Part shown: positions 9,959 through 21,545 of the stretch, piece by piece | How the letters are laid out: each line of letters opens with the position of its first letter | Position numbering within the stretch: position 1 is the first letter of the stretch | DNA from: Acarospora socialis | Lineage: Eukaryota > Ascomycota > Lecanoromycetes > Acarosporales > Acarosporaceae | Length of the DNA stretch: 64,000 nt | Assembly: GCA_025617375.2 (NCBI GenBank) | Contig: JAMYGW020000003.1 | Coordinates: forward strand, 1,612,001 to 1,676,000 | Direction: 5' to 3' | Made by a program: the position numbers and the translations under genes | The notes under the pieces: generated by a model | Told to the model about the DNA's origin: nothing | Database searches by the model: none | What the model saw: the letters and a program-made list of their open reading frames with translations, nothing else

Positions 9959-11376
9959 ATGACAATTTCCCCGCAACCTTCTATTCCTATCGTGGATCTA
10001 ACGGCCTACACATCCAAAGCCCCCACGCAGCGACAGCTCATCGCGCAGGATTTAGCCAATGCCTGCTCAAGCGTCGGCTTCGTCTACATTGCGGGTCACG
10101 GCATGCCGGCCGAACTTATTCAAGCCGCCTTCGCCTGGTCCAAGCGGTTTTTCGACCTCCCTGCCCAGGACAAATTGAAGGCGCCGCACCCCGCCGGCCC
10201 CTCTGTTCACCGCGGCTACTCGCACCCGGGGCTAGAGAAAGTCTCGCAGGAGACGGGTCCGGACGACGAAGTAGGGTCGAGAGCGAAGAAGTTACGAGAG
10301 GTGGAGGACTTCAAGGCGAGTGGAGCGGCTTCGTTTGTGCTTTCGGGCTCCTTCCGCCTCTTCTTCATGACCATCGTCTCTCTTCCCTTGGCGAAACACG
10401 CCCACTGAACGACCCCTTCCCGTCGAACAGGAAAGCTACGAAGTCGGAGCGGAGCACAACAGCGAGCAGCCCAACGTTTGGCTGCCGGAGGCCATCCTCC
10501 CCGGCTTCCGTGCCTTTATGACCGATTTCTATTGGGCATTCCATCAGACGGCGCGGCTCGTGCTGCACGTGCTAGCTGAGGGAATAGGTCTCGGCGACGA
10601 GGAAACAGAGGAGTTGCTGCGCCTACATTCAGGGCTGAATAATCAGCTGCGACTGCTGCATTATCCGCCCGTGGCGGCGGCGGATGTGAGGACTGGCAAG
10701 GTGGCGAGGATGCCGGCACATTCAGATTGGAGGTGTGTTGTTTTCTTTCCTTTTCTGGGGGAGTGGGTATTGTTCGCTGCGGGAAAGCGGATAAGGGGGG
10801 GGAGGGAGTGGAGGGAGGAGAGAAGGCAAAGGGGGAAATAATTCTGTAATAGCGGAACTGATGGCCGCGACGTTCCAGTTCCTTCACGATGCTCCTACAA
10901 GATGACACGGGCGGCCTCGAAGTCGAGAACGTGCAGCAGTCCGGCGACTTCATCCCCGCTACGCCGGTGCCGGGCACGCTTGTGCTGAACGTAGGAGATT
11001 TGTTGCAGCGGTGGAGTAATGGTGCGTGCTGTGCTATCCGCCTGATTCACCCTTCCGACCCAGACTCTCTTCGACCCCCGCAGTCCGTCCTTGAAACTAA
11101 TCAACCTAAACAGACGCTCTCCAATCGACCCTCCACCGCGTCACACTCCCGCCAATTTCCTCTGCAGATCGTCTCGACAGCGACGGTGACGGCGATGGAG
11201 CCAACCACTGGACCCGCGCCCGCTATTCGATCCCGTATTTCGTGGCGCCGGACCCGGATGCGGTGATCGAGTGTCTGCCATCTTGTATGGGCGAGGGCAG
11301 GCCGCCGAAGTACGAGAGCGTGGTGCAGAGGGATTATGGGAAGTTGAGGGCTGGGTTGCACTATGTGGGTGTTTAA
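9959..11376 (+). CDS. 2-oxoglutarate-Fe(II) oxygenase, isopenicillin-N-synthase-like
   Basis: Four exons (9959-10315, 10431-10732, 10879-11021, 11114-11376) give 354 residues. The N-terminal DIOX_N part starts with IPIVDLTAY and includes GFVYIAGHGM. The exon 1/2 join reads DFKESYEVG, a conserved block. The iron ligands are visible: HSD in PAHSDW and the distal His in LHRV; RYSIPYF supplies the Arg/Ser that binds 2-oxoglutarate. QDDTGGLEV lies between them. The enzyme should hydroxylate or desaturate a small molecule in the cytosol; the substrate is unknown. Intron 1 has a GC donor (AAG|GCGAGT). The exon 2/3 join restores HSDWSSFTMLLQDD. No biosynthetic cluster surrounds it. Confidence 0.87.
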
Positions 11377-12183
11377 GCTGGGCATTGGTGAGGAGAGTGA
11401 AGGAGGAGGTCGCGGGATGTTTTGTGGGCGTTGTGTATAGGTTGGTGGACACTTTTGCCCGTCTTTTAGAAGACGCCGTTGTCTCAATAAGCTCGAGGAA
11501 AGAGTAGCTCAACCGACCACCGGGACTGTTTGCGGTGTGCTCGGCCGAGACTGATCTGGATCCATCCCTGTGTCATAATATGGCATTCGTACTTCAATAT
11601 TCCTTCTACCAAGAAGTAAGTAGGGCAACTCGTATTCCATTTCTACCAAATCAGTAGAAGGAACAATAAAAAGTTGTCAAACACCCAACAACCAGCTGGT
11701 AGTAACTTCTCCAGTTTATACTCAAGTATGTCTTCTTGGACTTCGAGTAAGAAGAATAATGGGAATCTCTTTACACTAGATTTTTCTTTCGTGGAAGTAT
11801 CCAGGGCCTAAGACCCACTCAAGTTGATCAATCGTATTGATGAGACTATTCACGGCCGCGGACTGTGTCACATGCAAATGGCGCTGGCTCGGAAGTGCAG
11901 CCACTTACATTTACACTCACCATTTCAATAGCCCACAACAATAATAAGCTACAATCAATATCAGACTTGCACGGATCGAACTATTGTGACCATCATCTGT
12001 CGAATCTACTCTATGGAACCTCGAATACCACACACATCTTCAGAAACTTACAAAAGACCTTCTATACAATAACCAAGAAAGAACGTCGCGCCGCGCCGCG
12101 CCGCTCCGCTCAACTCACCGCTTATCGATAAGGTCCTCGACCCCGCCGCGTTCTTGATTTGACCTTCCTGGTGAAGTGTCACG
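11377..12183. other. Intergenic region with a simple GC repeat
   Basis: Holds a 10-bp inverted repeat (11600-11609 with 11654-11663) and a GCGCC-type simple repeat near 12086-12106, just before the next gene. No coding gene is supported. Confidence 0.5.
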
Positions 12184-13779
12184 ATGCATGACCTCAGGCG
12201 CCAAGCTCTAGAGAGCGGGAAAACTGTCTCAAAGAAAGCGCAGTCACGACAGTCCTCGCGCGCCAGCTCCAGGGCGAACTCCGCTCCGAACTCCCGCGTA
12301 GTCTCCCGAAATGCGAGTAGACAAGGATCTGATGATGAGGAAGGTGGAAACCTTAGCGATGGGACTTCTTGGAGGTATAGTTGGCCCTTCTATGTCGAGC
12401 ATGTCCGTACCATCTGCGAGAGAACACTGTCTGCCGTGACGTCTACTCGAAGGCAGAGGTCTCTTCTATCTCTACTGCTAGCTGACTTTCCTGGTCAGTG
12501 TCAACTCTATCGATGAAGTCCTTGCTCAGGAAGACTCGGAGCAGACGCCGGAGCAGTGGACTGGGGAGCTTGCAGACCGCATAGAGCAATTAATCGATCG
12601 GAAAAGGAGCAGTGTACAGGGGCGTGAAGAAAGCCTAGCGTCTTACGTGCGAATCCTTACAGCGCACTATGCGAAAGAAGAAGTCCGGAGTAAGGCTTCT
12701 GAGCTGGTTACAGCGTTTCTGAAGAGTATCAAGGCGGAGAGCAGCGAGAATGAGACCATCTTCGCCATGAAAGGTATCTCCTTGCCCTTTACAACTGCAT
12801 GATACTGGATAATGATACTATAGAAACAGCTCTAGCTATGACGCTTATCACAATACCCTCCGAGACGATCTACGATAATGTCTCTCAACCCCTTAGACGC
12901 ACCATCTCCGACTCTGGCTCCATAGCGACGAAAGCAGCGGCCATTCATACCCTCGGCACTTGTACTATCTATGGTGGTGCGTCTGATGACGAGATACTCG
13001 AAAACATGACCTACTTCCTCGAGATCATCTCCTCCGACGGGAACTTTGTCGACGCTGGCGACGAACGTGACGTCGTGACAGCAGCGTTAGAGGAATGGGG
13101 TTTCCTCGCAACCTATATAGATGATTTAGAAGATGAGAGCCTGGATGCCATGGAGGCCTTTGTGGAGCAGCTCGAGAGCACGGATCCAACTGTCCAAGTC
13201 GCCGCAGGAGAAAACGTTGCACTTGTGTACGAAAAATCTTACACACCACAGGAAGACGATGAAGAGCTTAGTGATGACGGGGAAGCCATGTCCGACCCCG
13301 AAGACGACTCGGTAGCCGGCGCGCCCAAACTCGTCAAACGCTACACCCCATACCGCCGCACCGACCAGTTAGTACACACTCTCGCGTCATTGGCCTCTCT
13401 CAGCTCGCGCAAGCTATCCAAGAAAGACAAGAAGTCCTTGCACAGCAACTTTGCGGACATACTGAACAGTGTTGAAAATCCTACACGTGGACCGCGGTAT
13501 CAGAACGCGGTATCTCACGAGACTGGGAAGAGGTACGGGAGCAGGATGGTGGTCAGGATCCATCAGAATGGGGTCATGAGGATCGACAAATGGTGGAAGC
13601 TACACCGCCTAAAGGCACTTCGTCGTGTTTTGCAAGGAGGCTTTATCGGGCACTATGAGAAGAATGAGGTTGTTTTTGAGAGTTTGCCGTAAGTCTTTTA
13701 GTGTTCTACTTCGTCCGAGAGAGTTGATGTTGGCTGACGCAACGTGTATTCTAGGATCATGATTACAAACGACAAATAG
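12184..13779 (+). CDS. IFRD-family protein (interferon-related developmental regulator-like)
   Basis: Four exons (12184-12374, 12499-12773, 12830-13688, 13755-13779) give 449 residues. The N-terminus is a Ser/Arg-rich low-complexity stretch (SRQSSRASSRANS). The body is helical and HEAT/ARM-like, with FAMKALAMTLITIPSETIYD at the exon 2/3 join and an acidic loop (EDDEELSDDGE). It ends in the IFRD C-terminal box (GKRYGSRMVVRIHQNGVMR). Animal IFRD proteins act in transcription control and ribosome binding; the fungal role is poorly known. The last exon adds only eight codons (IMITNDK). Length and domain order fit the family. Confidence 0.85.
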
Positions 13780-14274
13780 TTGGTGTGGTGCCCTGGATTC
13801 TTGAGTGTCTGTGACGCACGGATTGAACTAGGGGAATGTGCAGCCAAGTCTAGGAGGTTGATGGTTCTCTTGAATTGGGCTTGCCGGTGTTTGGAGGCAT
13901 CTTCGACAGACTTGCATATTGGGAAAGGACTTTTGAATTGGTGCATCGATACATTTCGGAAGATTCTACTACCCGTAATAACGACATGCTTTGGTGGTAT
14001 TGAGCATCAGAGATGGATTTTCGAAGTTCGTCAAGTTCGGTCAGGTCTTGACTCCATTGGCATAGGCAATACCCGCAGCCAAGTTGGAATCTAAAAGGAT
14101 ATAGAAGTACAAAGTAAGAACACTTTGAAAGCCATAGAATACAGAAGATGAAAGTCAGGTAGCGGAGAAGATGACACCAGTGACGCCGCCCTTGACCTCC
14201 GAAGCCCGTAGATGCAATACCTTGAAGCTCTGCTAAGCACCCCAAGCAAAGATGAAGAATTTCCACCAAAGCGC
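13780..14274. other. Convergent 3' region
   Basis: This 495-base stretch lies between the 3' ends of two genes. No supported ORF, RNA gene or repeat. Confidence 0.5.
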
Positions 14275-15138
14275 TCAATCGTCCTCGAAAGAATCGCTCT
14301 GTACCCGAGGCTCGTTCTCATTTCCCCCTTCCCGCCCATGCTGCCAGACTCGTTTCCACGGTCCGTCCGGCCCAAAAGCAGCCTCATGATCTCGCCGCAT
14401 GCCTTCGAGCACGCCGACCAAACCGCCCTGACGCAGTCGCTCCAACACTATGTTCATGCCGTCTTTGCTTTTGACCAACGCCTCCCGCGTCCTCCGCATA
14501 CCCACCAACTCGATGGTCCGCTGGATCGATGACGTCGACCAGGATGCGAAGAAGCCTTTCTTCGCCGGTGCCTCCTCCTCACTACTGTCACTAACCGAGT
14601 TCGAAGCTGGCGCGGAAGCCCCACCCCTCGCTCTATGCCCTAGTAATCTCCCCTGGCCGAGCCGCGAATGGAACGTCACCGTCGTCGTGACATCCGTCGT
14701 CTCGTCCTTCGCATGCTCCACCAAACCCTGCTCTGCCGCCGATGAACGCCCACTCATCTCGTCCGGCGGGCGCCGATAAAATTGCTTCTCCACCACGCTC
14801 AATATGCCCGTCCACTCCAGGTTCCGCGACTCCGTCCGCATCCACCCTTCCTTGACATCGATGACGCTTTTCTCGAGAATGTAGCTGCGAGCCGCATCGC
14901 TGCCGGATCCCAGAATGCCCTTCGGCAACAGCTTCACGACCGCGGGGGGGAGTTTCGAGCGCTTGAGGTGTAGGCGGGTGGTGCTGAGGCGCTGGGTCGC
15001 CGGGTCGAAGTGTCGGTCGATGACATCGGTCGAGAGCACGTGCTTGGCGTAAGGGTTCGGGTAGCGGAGGAAGTAGGCGAGCGTGACGGCCGGGAAGGAG
15101 TAGTCGTAGCTGAAGGAGCTTTCGTAGAATTTCACCAT
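14275..15138 (-). CDS. PRELI/MSF1-domain protein (Ups-like lipid-transfer protein)
   Basis: A single exon of 287 codons starts at the ATG 15138. The first 130 or so residues carry the PRELI/MSF1 fold: FYESSFSYDYSFPAVTLAYFLRYPNPYAKHV at the start (given here as landmarks FYESSF and YPNPYAKHV), then DVIDR and RNLEWTGILSV. In yeast, Ups1-3 proteins of this family pair with Mdm35 and carry phosphatidic acid or phosphatidylserine between mitochondrial membranes. This copy has a longer C-terminal half with a Ser/Glu stretch and a basic helical region, as in filamentous fungi. Which of the Ups proteins it matches cannot be decided here. It is divergent from WRS1, with 331 bp between the two start codons. 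Confidence 0.85.
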   Translation of the reverse strand: MVKFYESSFSYDYSFPAVTLAYFLRYPNPYAKHVLSTDVIDRHFDPATQRLSTTRLHLKRSKLPPAVVKLLPKGILGSGSDAARSYILEKSVIDVKEGWMRTESRNLEWTGILSVVEKQFYRRPPDEMSGRSSAAEQGLVEHAKDETTDVTTTVTFHSRLGQGRLLGHRARGGASAPASNSVSDSSEEEAPAKKGFFASWSTSSIQRTIELVGMRRTREALVKSKDGMNIVLERLRQGGLVGVLEGMRRDHEAAFGPDGPWKRVWQHGREGGNENEPRVQSDSFEDD

Positions 15139-15469
15139 TGTGGGGGTTGTTTTGGTGTAGTGGAGATCATTGTTGGGGGTGGAGTGAGGGTTAGAGCACT
15201 CGCTCGATGAGGCCTGGTGGAAGGCTCGCTAGTGTGGGGTTGAGCTTGACGTCACGTGAAGCTTGGCTTGACTGCAGAGCCGCCTTTCGATACGGTAAGT
15301 GAGTCAGGCTGCTTTGGCAACTTATTCTCCCCACTATCGGATTTTAGATCGACTCATATCACCTGTCAAAGGAAACCGGGACCTGCTCTATTCTTAAGAC
15401 CAGAGGTTTCCGCTTGCTGATCCAGAATCAAGTCGTACAGCAGACCCAGTTCTGACCCAGGTCCATAAC
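15139..15469. promoter_or_regulatory. Shared divergent promoter of PRELI-type gene and WRS1
   Basis: 331 bp separate two start codons facing away from each other. Both promoters must lie here. A CACGTGA element is near 15253. No clear TATA box was seen. Confidence 0.5.
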
Positions 15470-17118
15470 ATGGGAAGCGAAACCAACCCTCGTCCTGAAG
15501 ATGGCCCTCCAAGCAAAGCGTCTAGCGTTGCTGACTTGGAAGCCGAGATAGCCCAATTAACAGCCAACCTAGCAAAGATGAACCAGTTGCTCTCTGAGAA
15601 GCGTAGCAACTCAACAGAACCCCACCACCAACCAACTACAATAGCGCAAGCCGCAACAACGGCGGACGAGCCAGGACAGCCGCCAGCCCTAACCTCTCAG
15701 TCATTGACCGCAGAAGCTCAGAATCTCAAAGCTCAGGAGCAGAATATAACACCTTTCGACGTGTCTGGCGGAGTCGACGAGCATGGGAAACTGCTACCCG
15801 TCGATTACAACAAGCTCACGGAGAAGTTTGGCGCTACACCTATAAGCAAAGACCTTCTGGCTAGATTCGAGCGTGTTACCGGGCACAGAGCGCATAGGTT
15901 TCTTCGGAGAGGCATAGTGTTTACGCATCGTGAACTTAATCTCATATTGGATCGTTATGAGAGAGGGGAGCCGTTCTACCTGTACACAGGACGGGGTCCG
16001 AGCAGCGACAGTATGCATGTGGGCCATGTTGTACCGTTCGAATTTACAAAGTACGTCTTCTAGGGAATTCTCGAGCTCGTTTTTGATTGCGTCCAGGTAT
16101 TTGCAAGATGTCTTTGACGTGCCCCTCGTCATCATGTTGACCGACGACGAGAAGTTCATGCATAGTCCAAAGTTGAAGGTGGAAGATGTCCGAAAGTTCA
16201 CAAAGCAAAATGCGGCGGATATAATTGCCGTCGGATTTGATAAGAAGAAAACGTTCATCTTCAGTGATTTCGACTATATAGGGGGGGCTTTCTATGAAAA
16301 TATGTGCAGGATGGCAAAGCATATAACGATTAATTCTGTCAGAGGTACTTTTGGTTTTAATGATAGGTGCGTGCTGTGTCCGGCCTTGTCTAGAAATAAA
16401 AGTGCAGACCGATTCTATATCGAGGAACGGCGTACTGAGACTGGGTGATAGTAACAATGTCGGCGAGTTCTTCTTCTGTGCCACCCAATCCGCCAGTGCT
16501 TTCGCCACCAGTTTTCCACACATCTTCGGCTCCGACCCGAAGAAGACGGCCTCAATGTCCTGTCTAATCCCCTGCGCCATCGACCAAGACCCTTATTTCC
16601 GGCAATGTCGAGAACACGCCGAAAAGATGAAATACAAAAAGCCCGCCCTCATCCACTCCATCTTCCTCCCGGCACTGCAAGGTCCCGGGTCAAAGATGTC
16701 ATCTAGCATCGATATCTCCGCCATCTTCATGAGCGACACCGACAACGCGATCAAGAAGAAAATCAACAAGTACGCCTTCTCCGGCGGTCAGGATACCGCC
16801 GAACTCCAGCGCGAAAAGGGCGGCAACACGAAAGACGACATCTCGTTCCAGTACTTGACGTTCTTCCTCGAGGACGATGAGGAGCTGGAGAGGATACGGG
16901 TCGCGTATGAGAAGGGTGAGATGCTCACGGGAGAGCTGAAAGCGATCTGTGTGAAGGAGTTGCAGACTTTCGTCAGGGGGTTCCAAGAGAGGAGGAAGAA
17001 GGTGACGGATGAGATCAGGGCTGAGTTCATGCGGCCGAGGAAGTTGGAGTATAGAGGGAACCCGAACCCGGTGCCGAAGGAGGCGAAGGGTAGTGGGAAG
17101 GCGGAGGCGAAAAAGTGA
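15470..17118 (+). CDS. WRS1: Tryptophanyl-tRNA synthetase, cytosolic
   Basis: Three exons (15470-16050, 16097-16366, 16452-17118; introns 46 and 85 nt) give 505 residues. The protein charges tRNA-Trp with tryptophan for cytosolic translation. The class I signatures are present: HVGH in DSMHVGHVVPFEFTKY (HIGH-type) and KMSSS in GSKMSSSIDIS (KMSKS-type). FGFNDSNNVGEFFF spans the second junction and matches eukaryotic enzymes. The N-terminus has a short coiled coil (about residues 20-45) and a Thr/Gln-rich linker; the C-terminus is Lys-rich. No mitochondrial presequence is apparent. Length is typical of filamentous fungi, slightly longer than yeast. Confidence 0.96.
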
Positions 17119-17280
17119 CGCGGTTGTTCGCGGTTTAGATTTCTTTTTATGTCCACCTTCTTGGTTGAGCTATAGATTTAGCATCTTCCGAGCATCAGAT
17201 AGAAGGCCTTCGTTGTGGTCCACCTCTCATGGGTCCAGAGATACGCATCGCGATCCCATACCCTGCTACAAACCCTCCCC

Positions 17281-18198
17281 CTACCCCACCCTCACAACCC
17301 CCTCCACAAACCCCCTAACCCCATTACTAACCCACACCCGCTCCCCACCCCGCACGCTCTCCACCCGCACGCACTCCTCAACACACAACCCCCGCTCCAG
17401 CGCCCACCTCCTCGTCGTCCCCCGATTGCCTCCGCTCTCCACCCCCGGCGTCACCCACCTCCCCCCGCGGGAAAAGTACACGCTCGTCAGACTGCCCTCC
17501 ATGACCTCGCCGGCGGGATTGTAGAGCAGGACTTCGATGGGGGAGGTGAAAGAGGGGATGTGGGCGCGGGTGCGCGCTTCGGTGTAGGGGGTGCGGAGGG
17601 TCGTTTTGTGGGAAGTGAAACGCGTGGGGGCCGTGGGGTGGGTGTCGAGGAGGATGAGCCAGGGTTGCGGGTTGTTGGTGCTGGTGGCGTTGGGAGGTGG
17701 AGGTGGAGGTACAAGCGGGTCGAGGTTGAAGGACGGAGGGAAGAGCTGGGTCAGGGCGACGGGTGGTGTGGGTGAAGATTCGGTCGTGATGATGCCGGAT
17801 CGGGAGACGAGGATGCGGATTCGCAGAGGACTTGAGTGTGGGGCTGATCTGGAATTGGGTTTGGAGTCGTGGTTCAGAGAGTCGTCTGCGGTCACGGTTT
17901 TGGTGGCGTCGTGGACGGTTTGTGTGAGGGCTCGTAATAGGGTTTGAAGACCTGTGTCCGATGCGAGGATGCTGCAAGCTTGGGGCCAGTTGAAGTGTTC
18001 TGCGGCGGCAAAGAGACGATTCCGATGGCGGGTGAGCATGTAGAAGGGATTGGGGGCGTCGAAGAGGTTGTTGGGTGGGTGGGTTGCGAGGAGGGGGTCG
18101 TAGCGGATTGAAGTGAAGATTTGGAGTGGTGACGAGGTGGAGGCGGTGGTGGTGGACGCTGGGGTAGAGGTAGGTGAAGCAGAGGGTGGTGAGGACAT
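17281..18198 (-). CDS. ABZ2: Class IV aminotransferase-fold enzyme, aminodeoxychorismate-lyase-like
   Basis: A single exon of 305 codons from the ATG at 18198. The protein resembles Abz2, which splits 4-amino-4-deoxychorismate into p-aminobenzoate and pyruvate in folate synthesis, using PLP. FTSIRYDP opens the fold; the probable PLP lysine is in TSHKTTLR; EVMEGSLTSVYF matches the conserved glutamate region; and VWVSNGVRGF closes the active site. Fungal Abz2 proteins share this low-similarity pattern and extended proline-rich loops, here PPPPPPN. The N-terminus is Ser/Thr/Pro-rich. A related branched-chain aminotransferase cannot be fully excluded, but the small size and the sequence near the lysine favour the lyase. 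It lies tail to tail with WRS1, with only 162 bp between stops. Confidence 0.78.
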   Translation of the reverse strand: MSSPPSASPTSTPASTTTASTSSPLQIFTSIRYDPLLATHPPNNLFDAPNPFYMLTRHRNRLFAAAEHFNWPQACSILASDTGLQTLLRALTQTVHDATKTVTADDSLNHDSKPNSRSAPHSSPLRIRILVSRSGIITTESSPTPPVALTQLFPPSFNLDPLVPPPPPPNATSTNNPQPWLILLDTHPTAPTRFTSHKTTLRTPYTEARTRAHIPSFTSPIEVLLYNPAGEVMEGSLTSVYFSRGGRWVTPGVESGGNRGTTRRWALERGLCVEECVRVESVRGGERVWVSNGVRGFVEGVVRVG

Positions 18199-18823
18199 GG
18201 TGCTTTAGGGTGGTTGTGCTATAAAGATATTGTTCTTTCGGAGAGGGTAGGTAGGGAAAGAGAGCTCGGAGGGTTGCAGTTACTCAAATGGATGAGTTAT
18301 CAGAATGAAACTAGGAAACCTTCGAGGTTGCTGAGACGAATGACAATTGCTATATATGTGGTTCAAAGAACTCAAGCAGAAAGAAGCATAGAAGACAGAA
18401 CTGAGAGAAGGGATTCATAACGGTCCTGATGAAATAGGGGCTGCTTGGTTGCTCAAAACTTCTAATGCTCTCTCCAGTGCAAATATTGCGTCAAAGCAAG
18501 TTATGATTATTTAGACGTCTAAAACTTGTTTGGTCTGATGAAATGTATATTATATTGAACTTCATCTCACAACAGCTGATTATTGTTTATTACCCGTTGC
18601 TCTTTGCTGATTTTGCGGGGCAAACGGTCGCTGAAAATGAAGTAGATTCGTACTTGCCAAGACTTTTCTCCGGGAGCTCTCCGGTCTGCGACAAAGTTCG
18701 AGTAGGAAACTCTCTATATCTGCTGCAGGGTGTTCCTTTCCGTCAACTACTCATCCACTGCAACTGATTGACGGACCTGTGAAATCTTCGTTTCCGGATT
18801 GTTTCTACCACTGTATTAACATC
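18199..18823. promoter_or_regulatory. Divergent promoter region, lyase gene and TOM70
   Basis: 625 bp separate the two start codons. It is AT-rich near 18480-18600. No further gene is visible; short frames here lack motifs. Confidence 0.45.
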
Positions 18824-20942
18824 ATGTCTGGGGATTCTGTTCCAATCCCTCCGATACGAAACGTAGCACTCGACACATCATCCTTCACCTCACAACAATC
18901 ATCGTCGCTTTGGGACCGGTTATCAACATGGGCGTCAGAGCATAAAGCCGTCGTGTATACAATTGCAGGCGTCGCCGTGGTTGTGACGGGTGCCGGTGCG
19001 GTATACTACTTGTCGGACTCGAGAAGAGGCACTAGACCTGCCGAGTCATCGAGTGGTGTCGAGGATAAGAAAAAGCAAAGTAAGAAGGACAGACGGAAAG
19101 CGAAGAAGCAGGCGGAGGAGGCACAGAACGAGATTACGCCGAAGGGAGTAGCAGAGCCAGGTACATCGAATTGGTCTGATCCCAATGCCGACTGCTAACC
19201 ACATGAGCAGAGGAAAGTGTTAAGAAGACGCCAACTGTGGAAACAGAAGACGAAATACCTCACATAGACGAGACAACTGTGGGAACTCTTTCAGAACAGG
19301 TACAGATGATCCACATGTGCCCCCTCCGCGTGCTAACCTGGAGCAGGAACGCAAGGATTACGCTGCAAAGTTGAAAGCCGCGGGCAACAAAGCTTACGGT
19401 TCCAAGAGCTACAACGAAGCTATTGAGCTATATGGGCAAGCCATCCTCTGCAAACCAGATCCGATATTCTATTCAAACCGGGCTGCTTGCTACAACGCCT
19501 TGGGTGATTGGGACAAGGTCGTCGACGATACTACCGCTGCTATCGCTCTTGATAATGAATATGTCAAAGCACTCAACCGTCGGGCGAACGCATACGAACA
19601 CCTTGAGAGGTATAGCGAGGCATTGCTGGATTACACGGCCAGCTGCATCATTGACGGTTTCCGAAACGAGCAAAGCACACAAAGTGTGGAGCGACTCTTG
19701 AAGAAGGTGGCTGAAGAAAAAGGAAAGGCTATCCTTGCGGGCAAAGAGAAGAAGCTCCCTAGTCCCACATTCGTGACCAATTATCTACAAAGCTTCCGAC
19801 CACGACCACCTCCCGAAGGCTTGGAGGATACGGCGACGTTGGACGAGGAAAGCGGCAAAGGACAGCTGCAGGCCGGCTTGACTGCAATGGCTAAGAAGAC
19901 CGGCGACAGTTACGATCAAGCAGCCAAAGCTTTCGACAGAGCCGCTGAGCTTGGCGATCTTGGCGACCACGAAGCTTTTGCGTACAACATGCGAGGTACT
20001 TTTAGGTACCTGAGGGGCGAAAACACCGATGCGTTGGCCGATCTCACCAAGAGCGTTGAGCTTCAGCCTTCGTTGACACAGAGCTACATTAAGCGAGCGA
20101 GCTTGCACCTAGAACTTGGTAGAGAGCGTATCATGCCCACAAACGGAATCAGTGCTGACAATGTCTAGGTGACAGAGAAGCTGCTGCCAACGATTTTGAG
20201 CAAGCCATGGCGCAGAACAAGGACGATCCAGACATTTACTATCACCGAGCTCAATTACACTTCATTCTCGGCGAGTTTGCGGAAGCGGCGAAAGACTACC
20301 AGAAGTCCATCGATCTGGACAGGGACTTCATATTCTCGCACATCCAGCTGGGTGTTACACAGTACAAGATGGGCTCAATTGCTCCCTCAATGGCCACCTT
20401 CCGGAGATGCATCAAGAATTTCGACAAAGTGCCTGATGTGTACAACTACTATGGTGAGCTTCTCTTGGATCAGCAAAAGTACCAGGAGGCAATCGAAAAG
20501 TTCGACACTGCAGTCGAAATGGAGAAGCAAACGAAACCGTTGGGTATGAATGTGCTTCCAATCATCAACAAGGCCCTCGCTTTGTTTCAATGGAAGCAAG
20601 ACTTCAAGGAGGCGGAGAAGTTGTGTCAGAAAGCTTTGATCAGTACGTCGAGTTTCTCTTTTTCTGCCTGGCGCTGAAACTGACAAGCTGGCAGTTGATC
20701 CCGAATGTGACATTGCCGTTGCAACAATGGCACAGCTTCTGCTACAGCAAGGAAAGATCACGGAAGCCCTCAAATACTTTGAACGGGCGGCGGAGCTTTC
20801 AAGGACGGAGGGAGAGATCATCAATGCCCTTTCATACGCCGAAGCTACGAGAACGCAGCTCGAGGTGCAGGAGAAGTATCCGCAACTTGCTAGCCGGTTG
20901 CAAGGGATGGGTGGAGGTCTTGGGGGAGCTCCAATGCGATAA
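18824..20942 (+). CDS. TOM70: Mitochondrial import receptor TOM70
   Basis: Five exons (18824-19160, 19211-19299, 19347-20118, 20169-20642, 20695-20942) give 639 residues. The protein is the outer-membrane receptor that takes carrier precursors and Hsp70/Hsp90-bound clients and passes them to the TOM pore. Residues about 40-65 form the single N-terminal anchor ([20 protein letters not shown]), followed by a Lys-rich linker ([15 protein letters not shown]). About eleven TPR units follow; the first group ([21 protein letters not shown]) carries the clamp for chaperone EEVD tails, and later repeats build the precursor pocket. The C-terminus is Gly/Met-rich (GMGGGLGG). I start at MSGDS because the signal-anchor arrangement then matches the family; an upstream in-frame ATG would add 15 odd residues. 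Confidence 0.95.
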
Positions 20943-21545
20943 AGACTTGGTTACGGCTCGTTTCGCGGGCTCGCAGACCACTGTCTCAGAGAGCAGTCAC
21001 CCTCGCCTCAAAGGTCTATTCTCAACTCAACGCACATTTCTAATGTTTGGGGGTGGTAACGGTGGACTTCTTTGGCACAACTGTACCTACTTCTCTCCTT
21101 CTATTACGTCCTCATCAGTTCAGCAGCCTGCGTTGCTGGATAGCATGGCAGTCGGACCTGTCATTCAGGTCATGACAATGTAAAATATGGGGATATTACA
21201 ATTGGAACACTGACTATTTATATCTAGCCAAGGTTGTGTACATCTTTGTTCGCCCCCACTTTACTAATCCTCTACCCTTGCACATGAATCCTACGACTCG
21301 CCCAAGTTGGAATCAACGGCCACTCCGCCTCGCTTCAACAACCCAATCCAAGGAGATATAATTTAGGAGAACATCCCGCAACCCCGGTTCTGTAGAACCC
21401 GAAAGCTACACATAGTAAACATGGCTCGGAGTCAGCCTTATGGCCTTCTTCGTGGCCTGCGCCCTCCGGAACCTTTTGAAATCCCCGCTGGCAGCTTTCA
21501 TTCTCCATCCCTCGCTTTCACGCATATTCCTTGTGCACGTACATT
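20943..21545. other. Intergenic, 3' end of TOM70 and upstream of kelch-like gene
   Basis: 603 bases without a supported gene. A short frame from the ATG at 21421 overlaps the signal-peptide exon of the next gene in another frame and looks like a by-product. Confidence 0.5.

Noticed and set aside
9823-10521. 232-codon plus-strand frame over the 2OG oxygenase
   Set aside because: It overlaps the oxygenase exons in another frame and reads as low-complexity Ser/Arg/Pro text.
11600-11663. Inverted repeat near 11.6 kb as a transposon end
   Set aside because: Arms are only 10 bp with a 44-nt loop and no target duplication; chance level for such a length.
17215-17775. Plus-strand frame opposite the lyase gene
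   Set aside because: Antisense of the Pro-rich loops of the lyase gene; composition is an artefact of codon bias.
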